A program made the translations under genes and the position numbers. Source: Amoebophrya sp. AT5.2 (Eukaryota; Sar; Dinophyceae; Syndiniales; Amoebophryaceae). Taken from it: DNA of 64,000 nt. The notes below the pieces were generated by a model that was not told where the DNA came from, searched no databases, and was given only the letters and a program-made list of their open reading frames with translations. The stretch covers positions 1 to 64,000 of the forward strand of contig RXOD01003797.1 in assembly GCA_005223375.1 (NCBI GenBank). The letters are read 5' to 3'. Positions 33,305 to 44,467 of this stretch are shown here, in pieces (positions within the stretch are counted from its first letter, which is position 1; every line of letters starts with the position of its first letter).

Positions 33305-34098
33305 GTAGGATCTGGTGAAGGTGGAGGTGGTGAAAAGAAGGAGGTGTTCAAAAGTGGACTGGACGAATGTTCCGCGTCCGACCTCACGGCCATACGTCGA
33401 AGGTCACGACATTTTGATGTTTTGCGACGATGAACGAGATACTGTGAAGCAGGGTCGAAATAAGCTCATTTTGCCAGCCAATGCTGGGACTTGGATATTT
33501 TCATTTGCGCAAATAAGGACAACGAGGACCACGGAGGTGGTCGCGGTCATGAAAGTTTTGGTGGACGGTGATAGTAGAACCTAACGAAGCAACACACGAA
33601 CGCGTAAAATGTAGCGTTGTCGCTAACGTCGTCAACACGAGGCGTAAACTTCGACAACAGACTGATGTATGAACTGAATGCGCATAGGGAACAAACTCGA
33701 ATGAACCTGTTTAGGACGAGGTGGACGAAGGTTATTGCGAGGATTTTTTTTTCAAGCGCAACGGTCCGCCGCGGTTGCTCAATATCAGTAAGCAAGCCAC
33801 ACTCTGTCACGGACGCTTGGCGTCTGTTTCAAACCAGCTCCTATTGCAGGAGCTACAGCGTCCAGGGTATTTTCAATCCAGTTCGTATACCTACGTCGGA
33901 ACCCCGCCTGATGAAGAGAAGCAAGTCTGAGCGAGATGCACTCATCGTGAGAGCCGGCTATCGTGCTATCTGGTGGTAGTGCTGGTGGACGTTTTTTTAC
34001 TAGTCTTTTTTACGTGGTTGTTCCTCGATCTCGGTCGCGATCCCACTTCAAGTCGCAGCGAACCAAGACAGACGCAGACCAAAACTAACTTCGAAAAG
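33305..34098. other. Intergenic or 5' region, possible stray exon
   Basis: The gap before the Gln-rich gene. A + frame at 33721-33930 has coding-like composition (EGYCEDFFFKRNGPPRLLNI) and is followed by GTAAGC at about 33789, a possible donor. It could be a 5' exon of the next gene. The frame continuing from 33973 begins with GTG and encodes a hydrophobic stretch, so I start the next gene at 34099. Confidence 0.3.
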
Positions 34099-37000
34099 AT
34101 GAATGCCCCGACGCTGGACTCGAATCTTCTGATGCTGAACGCTGCAACAGCAGGGCAGGCACACCGTGCCCCGTGGCCGACTGTAGGAGGCGGCGCCGCG
34201 CAGCAGATGGGTGGATTTTTCGTGCCAACTCCGGCCGTGTTTCAGCAGCAACAGCAACTACAACAGCAGCAAGCAGGTGCTTATCAGTTGGGAATGTTCG
34301 AGCAGCACAAGCAGCAGCGGGGGCTGTACAGCTACAATGCACAAGTACACCAGCAGCAATTGCAACAGCAAAATGAGCGGGGGCAGAGAAATCCACAAGC
34401 GCAGACGAGCCAAGACAGCAAGCCGATGCCGAGCGGAAGCGCGACCGCAAGCCGATGGTCCGCAGGACGAGCAGGAGACAGCCACGTTCCAGGTGTGCGG
34501 CTGGACGAATCGAAACCGCAATGGGATCAGCACAGATCTTGGAGCCACTGGAACGACTACAACAATTGGAGTTGGGACTATAACAAGGGAGCATGGAAAT
34601 ACTGGGAACCGGGACGGAATGCCAACCACAACCTCGAACGCAGCGGGAATAAATGGAATGGAAATAGTCGTGCCGGACCAAGCGGGGGGAGCCGAAGTCG
34701 TTCGGGACGAGGCGAGCCCTGTTTACCTGAAAGCCCCCAGCAGCACCGCGGTGATCAATACCAAACTTTTCTCCGTCAGTCGCCGTCTGCGCGCGATCGA
34801 ACAGGCTCGGCGTCGCGTAGCCGTAGCCCGAGATCGCGCTCTCCGTCGCCCTCGCCTGATATTAACGCCGCCAACAGGCGCAAAAGTGGCTACGCGACGG
34901 AGTACAAGCGGCAGTATCGAGACCCGTCGCCCAGCGCCGCCGGTGATGGGAACAACCGGGGAAGGGGTCGGAGCGCCTCGCCAGGTGGAGCAGGGTGCCG
35001 CGGTTTGTCGGAGACAGCGACCCGCCCAACAAGAAGCAGGAGTGGGTCGCCGTCTCCGACAAAAAGAAATGAAAATGAGAAACTGGACGGCGGTCAGGCT
35101 CAGGACTACGAGGGCGCGGCTGGGACATTTTTGAACAAGATCTCCTCTTCGCCCCTGCTGCAGCCGCAAAGCCTGCTCTCCCCGGGCTTTAACCTGTCGT
35201 CGCCGCCACTCAACGTGCCAGACAGTTCTCCAGACCTCGGCGAGGCGGAACAGGTAGAGGCACAACATCACCAGCAGCACTTCGCCCGGGGCTCGAGTGG
35301 GCCCGCAGCACCCCCCGCAGCGTTCTCCGATCGTGTCCGCGGGCAGTTAAAGGCGGTCTGCGACGAGTACAATACGAAGCAGTCCCTGCAGAAGAAGGTG
35401 AGCGAAAAGGCGATCCGGGAGAAGGAAAAAGCCGAGGCAGGGAAGTTGACGGCGCGGAACACGCTGCTCGAGGCGCTTGAAGAGGACACGCGGCAGTGCG
35501 AGAAGGAGGCGCGCGTAGGCGGGCTGCGCGAAGTTCTCCGGGCCAACAAAAAGACGGGCGCGCGCGGACAGCTGGTGGGGGGGACCTTTAGCAAGGACCG
35601 GATCGGCGGAGCAGTCGAGCCGAAAGCCGCGGATCCCGACGGACGAGGAAACCAGTACCGGCCAGAACGAATCGAGCCAAGAAACGTGGCCGCGGTGGTA
35701 GATGCATTGGTAGTGGAAGAGGAGATAGGGCTGAATGCTGGGGGTGGGGCGAGAAATCGTGGTAGTGAAGCCGCAATGTCGCCCAGAGCGGCGCGCAACA
35801 CCGGGGGGACGGACAGGGATCTATCGTTCAACGTAAAGTTTAAGTTAGCGAGTGATGATGAAAACGCATCGTTTGCGAGAAGTGTATGATGCTTCTGCTA
35901 CTGCTTGTGTTGAAAGTTGAATTATGAGAGGTGAAGTTGAGCCCCGACTTTAAACTTCAAGTGATTTTTTCAGCGCGGCTCCTCTGCGCCGGATTCGGAG
36001 CGGTCGCCCGGCCGCGGACGTAGGCAGCACACCGCACAGCTTCATCGTAACTACAGCTCACTTGCGCCCCACGCTTTCAGCGGGGACGACATCCACCAGC
36101 GTGAGCAGCCCCTTCGTCGCTCTGCGTCGCTCAGTCCGCGACACCAGAGCAGCCTCGCTGGCTGCGGTGTTGTCGTGCAGGAAGAGCGCTCTCGCCTCCA
36201 GGATCCAGCTTTCGGTTTCTGCAGCCTTTCCCCCGACCGGGATTTCAACACCTTCTCTCCGGACGAAAAGAAGCACTACATGCAAACGACCTATCGAGAG
36301 GACCTCTTTGAACAGATTCGCAGCAAGAAGCAGCTCGTCCCGCACCTGAAACCTTTCTGGAGCCCGGAACGCAAGAACGAAGTGATGCAGCGGGAAAGAG
36401 CTGCGAATACCTCCGGAAACCGTCCGAATATCGACTGGGAAAGGGACGACAAACACAATACAGCACTAGCACGATGGGTGGATCAAGCAGTGCGGTTGGA
36501 AAACGGGGTTGGTTTCAAGCTCAACCAGCAGAACGTCGCCAGCGGTAGAAGCAGGCCGCAAAGCGGCGGCAGACCCCACAGCAGCGGCAGCTTAACTGGC
36601 ACCGGCAGGGGCGGCAGATTGTATTTGCAAGATGAAGAAGAAGTCTATACATAGGTATAATAGCGTAAATATAGTAAAAGCCCCAACATCAAGAACATTC
36701 CCCAAACCCATAGATCACTTGATCATGACGAAACACGACATCAACACTCCAGGAGGAAGTTTTTTTCCGTCCATCCGGGCGGAGGACCGGTGCGGCCGTC
36801 GACTTCTGGGTCGACGTCGCATTCGTCTCGGCGGTCCAGCATGGCGTCGTCCGGCGGCCGCAACGCCACCGATTTCGTCCGGCGAAACCGCATGCTTGCC
36901 GCGACCTACGGCCGCAATCGCCGCGAAAAACAGCTGGAGGCTGCCGCAAACACACTCGACCGCTTTTGGAAAAAGGAGAAAGACGCGGGTAATAAACAAA

Positions 37001-38934
37001 ACGAACACACTTTCTCTCCTTGTTGACGGCGGCTTGTCGCTTTCTTGTGCGCAGGGAGGAGAGATATGCCACGTCCCCTCCTGCTTGTAGAGGCACTACA
37101 GTCAAACTAGCCCAGCGATCGGATTACAGCAATAACACGAGGTAGGCGTAGTTTAATATTTTTTTATTTTTTTCCGTTTATGTTTATCCATTGGTTGCAC
37201 TCCAGCAGGTGATAAAACGCGTATTCTTGCGGCGAGCAGTGTCAGCAACAACTACCTGACGCACGAGCAGCGTGTGCAGAAAGACGCTGTTTCCCTTCTT
37301 GGGAGTGTGTCGCAACACGAGCACTTGCTCCCGCTTCCCGCCGTCCCAGAGGTGCCGTCTGGCTCCGAAGCTAGCTCACCGTCGCCATCACCGGATCGCC
37401 GCGGAGGTGGAGGTGTTGGAAAGGAGTTGGAGAGCTCCTCAGTACTGATTGGCAATCTCTTCACCGCGGAGCAGCCGTTCCAATTCACTTTTGGTGGCAA
37501 TCACGTGTCGATCTCGCCGGGGAAAACGGTCGGGGAGGTGGGCGTGGAGGTGAGCAATGCTGCAAATGGGGAGTTGATTGCGAAACAGCAACTGAATGCT
37601 AATCGACCGGGATTAAGAAGTGCGACTGTTGATGCTGAGGTGCCCCGACCAGCAGGGGCAGTATCGTCGTCAGAAGCAGGTAGCGGAGCGAGAACACCAC
37701 GATTGCGAGGAGAGGCCGTAACAGACACGCACGGGACAGGAAGTACAGCGAATGTGAAGTCCCAGCCATCTTCGCAGTCGGTGCGCGGGGCGGGAAGACT
37801 ACGGATCACAGAGGTGCGACAGAAAATGAAAAAGTAGATTCCCCGCAAGAAGATGATAGAAAAATTAAGGACACGATCACGATCTTCGAACAAGATGAGC
37901 TGACAGATGCTGAAGATTACACGATGTTGAATGTTGAGTTTGTCGAACGAATCGCCGCGAAACGAAAAATCTTCCATCCACCACAGGCCATGGAGCTTGG
38001 CCGTTCGATGGCATATGAACGACGCGACGCCACAATTGGCAAGCAGCAACAAGAAAGTGCTTGCTCCGGAGCAGATACTATTAGGAACAGGAGCCAGCAC
38101 GTCCTCGCCCCAGCTGCAAGGAACTTGCTTCCCGAGGAGAAAAGTGCTGGCGACTTTCCCATGCCGAGTCTCTCGCTGCAGCCTCTGCCGTTCGCTTCTC
38201 CGGTTGATCACTTCCCGCCTGTCCGGCTGCCGACGAACGCCAGGCCGCCGGAAAAAATAAACTGGCACTCTCAACACATACGTGGAATCTCAGAACAGGA
38301 CCTCGAGCAGCGCGTGGCGCTTGAAAACATGCTTTCGCGCGCGTTACGCCGGGCCGTATCGCCAACGCCGGACAACGGCAGTACTGTTCCCACGAAAATA
38401 ACAACACCCTCCAGGAGGACGTCCTCCAGCAAATCTGGCGTCCGCATGCACGCAGCGGCTTCACGCGAAGACCCCAGGACCGCGCGAGTTTTGCCCGAAG
38501 CTGTGGGTGGTAGAAGCGGCACTGACAAACACAATCAAGATCAACGCCATAATGCCGGCGATCATGGAAGAGATGCGGAGGTGGCGTGCACCAGAATTGA
38601 TCAATCCTCGAACGCGAACGGCCTACGAGAGCCGCTGATTGTGAGGACAACGTACTCTGGGGGTGCTGGTGCAGCAGTTGGGGGGGCGAGTGGAGTTTCT
38701 TCACAAAACAAGCACCAGCCGCACGTGCAGCCACCCTCGAGCAATACGTCCTCGCGCCGACCCTCGCTGTTGACACAGCAACGGGCACTAACCACTCGTG
38801 AGGCGCGGCGGGAGGGCGCCTCCTCCGAGAAGGCTCAACGCCCGAAGAGCGCGGGAATGTACCAGCAAACGCCACTAAATATCACCAAATACGCGAGCGG
38901 ACGCTCCGCACGGACGCAGACCGGAATGATATGA
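34099..38934 (+). CDS. Gln-rich and SR-rich coiled-coil protein, function unknown
   Basis: About five exons: 34099-35883, 35974-36642, 36760-36988, 37209-37742 and 37778-38934 (1,457 residues). All joins keep phase at GT-AG sites, though exon 3's start and the 35-nt last intron are the least certain. The ATG at 34099 has the context AAAGATGA. The N-terminus has Gln runs from CAG/CAA repeats (about 34241-34370), then Trp/Asn-rich and SR/RS-rich regions (SRSRSGRG, SRSPRSRSPSPSP). A charged helical block follows, rich in Lys and Glu. Exon 2 has HYMQTTYREDLFEQIRSKKQ and exon 3 NRREKQLEAAANTLDRFWKK, both coiled-coil-like. The second half is Ser/Pro/Arg-rich. SR-type dipeptides would fit an mRNP or cytoskeletal scaffold, but no family is recognised. 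Confidence 0.55.
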
Positions 38935-40587
38935 GCCAAAAACAAAATGAAAAAACAGTGCAGCCAAGTAATAAATAAATAGATACATAGTGTTGCAGCA
39001 TGCATCGATCTTAATCCTTCGAATGGTACGTAGCCCTCTCGGAAGTAGCGGTAGGCACACGTATGGCTGATATATTATAGTTAGAAATCAAGGTAAGTGA
39101 TGATTTAATGCCGCCATCGAGGACGAGGAAGTAACAGTTCTCAAGAACGCGGTCAGCGTTAGCGGGACGACGCAATCGGAGACCAAGACCAAGTGAGCAA
39201 TTTTATTTAGATTTTGCAGTGGCTGTAGCACAGTAAAGAAAACAAAATTTAATCGATGAACATGAAGTCTAAAAAAATATGATCGAACATAATTTAGCTG
39301 TAGCTCGAGTATCTATTCTTCTTGAGCTGCAGCAGCTGCGATGAGACGTGCGGCGGCGCCTGATTGGTTTGTTTGATCATCATGAAAGAATGGCATACCA
39401 GATGCATGAACTTGTACTTTTGCGTCTCTGCCACTGCCACTGCCCGCCTGTGCGGCGCAGCACACGCACGGCATCGAACTCGCTATAGCCTGTTAAAGCT
39501 ACGTACAAGTGTAAAAATGGAAGGTCCCACCACGAGAAACAAAGTCATTGGAATTCGAGGCTCTTGCAAAGCTCTGCGAAGATCCCATCCCGCCCTACAT
39601 ATGGCCGGCACTGACATCAAGATCAAAAAAAATGTACTAAAATTCATTATGGGTGTGCACAGTGTACTCTACTCCCGCCTGTCTTTCACGTTCTTTCGTA
39701 GTCGAAATAGCCCACAGCGATACGACCGACACAAGAGAGGCACGGCCACGATCGACGATTCATCGCTCTTCACGAAAAGCAACCGCATGATGTTGATGAC
39801 GACAAAACAAATGTTGATCTCCTGATCTCCATGATCGTGATGTCTCCTTGGAGATCCCACCAGTCGATCTTCGATGTCCTGATGTCCTTCACTACGACTA
39901 CTGGCTTCCCTAGCGTACCTAAGTACTCCTCCATCCCGTTCGGTGGTCTGTTTGACGTTGATGATCGCCATCAAGGATTTACTCCGACGATCTCGAAAAG
40001 CGAAGAACCATTGGTCCAATGCATGGTGATAAGACATCCATAACCATATGCATCGCTGACTGGTGCGCGGATCACAATCATCCTCGTCTTGGTACTTCTT
40101 GTCCTTTGTGACGCTACTTTCGCTTGGATTCATTGCTTGGATCGTCGGCCTGCATGGATTGGATTGGAACCAACAGCAGGAGCAGGCGATGAAAATAAAG
40201 TTGAATGAGGATGATCATGTTGACGTAGGAGCAAAGCTAAAGCGGCGCTCATCCTGAATACGTCTGCTATATGTATAATCTTGCAGCGAGGCACAGAAGT
40301 AGCACTAGCACCTGAGGACACGACGAATCCAATTCTTGTTGATGTCGTTCAAGGAAGGTGTTGACTCTACTTCCATTGAACAAACTGAAACTCAAGCGAC
40401 GGACTGCTAGCCACGACGGACTGCTACTGCTAGCTTCGTCGGACTTCTAGCTACGGAGTGCTAGGCGTCAGCGAATCGTTGCTCCTTTGTGGACGACACG
40501 CCGCGAGGTGAGTAGCAATAACCAGGAGCAGAGCCCCACCACCAGCAGCAACCGCAACGAGCAGAAGCGCTCGGGGCAACGTCGAGA
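38935..40587. other. Intergenic, possible orphan exon
   Basis: A 1.65-kb gap. Codons from 39113 to the TGA at 39194-39196 encode a polar, coding-like 27-residue tail (AIEDEEVTVLKNAVSVSG...), perhaps a terminal exon whose partner I could not identify. Other frames (for example 39364-39825) look random. An imperfect tandem repeat, ACGGACTGCTAG with variants, occupies about 40398-40466. Confidence 0.35.
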
Positions 40588-42971
40588 ATGCCCCCGAAGC
40601 AGAAGTGTTACGTACGTCTGTGCGACGTGGGTTGGGCGCCCAAGGACGTGCCGGACCAGGTTGTGGACCGGCCTGGGCTCTTCTACGCGTACGAGTCCGG
40701 AGGTTGGAGCTACTTCCGTTGCAAGTTGTGCCGGAAGTACGTGCAGGACTATTCTCACGTGGAATCCCGCAAGCACATCCAGGAGCTCCAAGCCTTTGAT
40801 GCGTCCACGCCAGAGCAACAAATCGCAAAGCTGAAAGCGTGGTCTGTTGAATTTGGCTTGCAGCAGCCGAAAGACGATCAGGAGGCACTCACTGTCCTGC
40901 ACGAGCCGTATGGGTTTCTGGAGAAAGAGGACGAAGAAGAAGCTGCGGCTGTTGAGGGGGCCTCGGACTGGTCGAGGACACCTGCTGGCGCGGGCGTCGT
41001 GACAGCGCCGTCGACGACGTCGTGGACGTCCTCTGGTACTTGGGCGAACAAAAACAACACGTGGGGGTCGTCCTCTTCATTCTCTGGCGGCGGGTGGTCC
41101 GATTTTCGGATGCCGGATCCCTTCGCAACGTCGAACGGCGATCATGTCTTGACGGACCAGAACGCGAACAATGCCTCTTCCGCACAAAGAAACTGGACGC
41201 CGGGCCACTATTCGAATCGCGACAGCTGGAGCGCGTGGAGCGTGCGGATGAAATTTCCCGATCCATTTCCTGTGGGAAGAAACTCAACGACCAAAACGGT
41301 TGAACCCTCAACACCGGCCACGGGTTTTGACTCGAAGGAATCAGCCAGACAAGTGCTCGTCCACTTCTTGGGGTCCTTCGAAGAATGGCTCCGGGAGGTG
41401 CAAAAAGCTGCGAAGTCATTTCCCGGCCATTCTTGCGAGAAATTGGTGAATGTTGCACAAATCAACCTCTGGCAGGAGCTCGCCGCTGCGAGGATACAGC
41501 CGCGCGCTGCATCTGGGTGCTCGCCTGCGCCTCCACGATTACCTACGGAGATCGTACGCATGATGTTCGAGTTCCTTGGACCAATCCCGACCGTGCCAGC
41601 TCTTCCGGAGGAACAACCAGGTGTCCTCCAGCCGGTGCCGGAGTCGTTGACGGTAGTGCAGAGGCTTTTGGCAGGTGGCGCACCGCTTAGCGACGATGAC
41701 GAGCTGCAGGACGAAGAAGGAGATGCAGCGCGACGAGGATTCGGAACCTCGTCAAACTGCAGCAACGGGGGAGCGGAGCTAGGAGCTGGAGGAGAGTCCG
41801 ACCCGGAACAAAGATCACCAGGACCGGGAGGCATGGTTTCTCCGACCGTTTCAGGGGAAAGTCAATGGTTCCGCGACGAGGCACAGCGAGAGGTCCAGAG
41901 GTACGTCGCGGAGGTGAAAGCCAAAAAAACCACAAATTCACCGGGAACGCCGATCGTCCCGCTTTCCAACCGGTCTCAATTTTCGTTCTTGAACTACGCC
42001 AGTGATATACAACTCGGAAAGGGAAATAAGCTGCGGGAGCAGTCCCAGGCGGCAAGTTGTGGGCCAGGTACTAGTACGTCGTGCACTGATTGTTCTGATA
42101 GTTAGATTGATAGCTCATCCGATTTATATAATATTGGAATCTTCTTGATCTCCTGTAGTTGTACGATTGTGACAGACGCCAAGCCTGCTGAGTCTTGCAA
42201 CCGCCGCCACCTGATGACATTCAACTACTTCCAGGTAAAGGCGTTGTTTGGAATTGGATGCAGATGAAAGCGTGGCCGAAGAGCAAGGACTTTGATGCGA
42301 CCACGAAAGGCAAGAAACCTTTTGACGCGACGAGCGGGTGCAAGGCGGATTATTCCAAGACCGGGGTGGGGAAGGACAAAGCGAAGACCTGTGCAGCCTG
42401 GAATCCAGCGCAATCACGTGCATCAGAGACGCGTAGCTATCAACGAAACAAGAAGGGCTGGATCTCGCCGTGGGAAAAAAATGGAGTGAACAGCGAACCG
42501 TGGAGGTTGCAGTCCGCTGCTTCGAAGATTTCATGGTCTTCTGAAGGAGCATGGGCCAATCAAAGTTGCTCGCGAGACAGCTATCGCGACGATGTTGGGG
42601 ACGATTCTGGTAAGGAACTGTCGCAGATACGCGCAGAGTGTAGCGGAAAGGAAAAGGACGCCAGTGGTCGCAATGCGATTTCGAATACCGACCTTGCGGG
42701 TGCAACTGCCTCGGCATCGGAGGCTGGTCGAGCCGACATGAACGGAAATGACCAAAAGAAGAAGACGTCCATGTGTACGAGCTACGAAGCCAGTCGGGAC
42801 CCAAGACTTCGAACGAGTGTTGAGCAGTACCGAAGCAAATCCCGATCTCGACAGAGGGTCGGCGACGACGAGGATTGCTGTCATTCCACTCCATCCGACG
42901 ACTTCGAGGAGGTCGACGAATGGGACGAGGACGACATTGCAGCTATGCGCACGACAGAAACAGGAGCATAA
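40588..42971 (+). CDS. Small zinc-finger protein with Trp/Ser-rich and acidic regions
   Basis: Two exons, 40588-42067 and 42193-42971, join in phase 1 (CCAG|GTACTA to GCTGAG) for 752 residues. Near residue 50, YFRCKLCRKYVQDYSHVESRKH has a C-x2-C-x8-H-x5-H arrangement, a compact variant of U1-type C2H2 fingers that bind RNA or double-stranded nucleic acid. A related short finger is frequent in dinoflagellate proteins as I recall them. A Trp/Ser/Gly/Asn-rich linker follows. Helical segments are SARQVLVHFLGSFEEWLREV and RLPTEIVRMMFEFLGP; the latter is F-box-like in feel but too short to call. Exon 2 is Lys/Trp-rich and ends in an acidic tail (DDFEEVDEWDEDD). If exon 2 is separate, the first frame stops at 42105. 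Confidence 0.55.
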
Positions 42972-44467
42972 TGGCATTTGCATTTGCAAGAGTAGCGTCT
43001 TTTTCTTCACGTAGTGGACTTGGATCAGCACGTAAGTAACATCAGTGAATTTAAGTTTAGTACCTCGAAGCTCAAGCACCCACAAGGATAAGAAAGTCGA
43101 AGTCAAAGTCTGCTCCAGGGCATAAAGTTAACGTCGACTCCTGCGCTCCACCGTATTGATTCGCAGCATAAAAAGCAGTACTAAAGTATATTGTTATAAA
43201 TGTAGCAGAATTATGTGTGTTGTGAAAAGCATCTCCGTTTACTTCCTGCACCGGTACAGCTACAACAGGAGAGTGTACTTATCCACGCCGAGCTGCTGAC
43301 TTCGTCGCGTTACGTATGTGATCATGACTTTTGAACATCGCTTGCGACTGCCGAGTGCAAGAACGTGTAAGAGTAAGAGTAAGAGTGCGCGGTGCTACAT
43401 GTTCTCGGAGAAACATCAAAACCAAGGAAAAGCTTCAAAATGGAACAGCAAGCATCTCGCTAAAGAATGCTGCACAACCGCGGTTGGCACCAAATTACAC
43501 ACTGTCGATGTGCTGAATGTTGGAAGTTCTGAAAGTATGTCAGTTGAGGCACCTCATCGAAGTTCATCAACATGCAAGCAAGAAGCCTCTCCCTCCGGAT
43601 CCACCAGGGGAGACGCTCAAACGCAGTGCATTGGCTGAAGATCAATTATTTTATGGTGATCAAGGTTGAGGCTTACCGGATTTAACGATCAGTCAGATGA
43701 ATACTTAGGATGATCTCTCAAGGTTAAGGCTTTGTAAAAAATGCACATAGGATCTCCTCCTCGAATTCATCAAGAAGTTCTTCATTGCGTCGATCTGCCA
43801 TTTTTTTATTGCAATTTGCTGGCTCTGGCTCTCACATATCGTATAGCTGTACCTTACCTTCTGGCTCTCACATATTTTTTTTGTGTTCCATGCATTGGTG
43901 GTAGTGGTAGAAGTAGATCAACCTCAGCAACGAAATTTCAACGACAGTCGCTCGCGAGTAATATGTTGAGTAAGTCAATGCTTCTTATAGCTTCTACCGT
44001 ACCCCAGCCCTACCTCTTCCGCAGCTGTTGGATCTATCAACCTCAACGAATGCGTTTCTAGAACGACTATGGGCATTTTTTATTCTCCGTCATGTTTTCG
44101 CTATTCAGTACCGCCCTGAGGCGGAGCCAGACTGAACTTCGTTAGTATGTAGCGCCATTTTTGGTAATGGTATCTATGGCATTGTTAAGAAGCAGCTCAT
44201 GTCAGGACTACTTACAGGCGGTAGAGTCCCTCAGCTGCACCAGCTACCGCGGCAACATCATCAAAAGTTCCATTTCCCACACTACAACGAAAAAGATTTA
44301 ATCCAGGTCGGCCTCTGCCGCACACAATAAGTCTCTCTCTCGTCTGCCGCACACAATAAAAAAATCGCAAAGTAGTTCTTACACCCACAACTTGGGTCTC
44401 ATAGTGCTTGTGGGTTTACTTCATCTTTGACAAGCACCAGCTTCTGCTTCAGCATTTTCACGCAAAA
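42972..44467. other. Intergenic with short direct repeats
   Basis: A 1.5-kb AT-rich gap without a supported gene. CTGGCTCTCACATAT occurs at 43825-43839 and 43861-43875. TCTGCCGCACACAATAA occurs at 44314-44330 and 44343-44359. A GTAAGA triplet repeat lies near 43366. These look like recent local duplications by slippage. The final part is the 5' region of the gene at 44468. Confidence 0.5.

Noticed and set aside
33973..34098. N-terminal extension of the Gln-rich protein with a hydrophobic stretch
   Set aside because: The frame begins with GTG, not ATG; the ATG at 34099 has the usual AAAGATG context.
39364..39825. 153-codon + frame
   Set aside because: Random-looking composition, mixed AT-rich codons, no domain.
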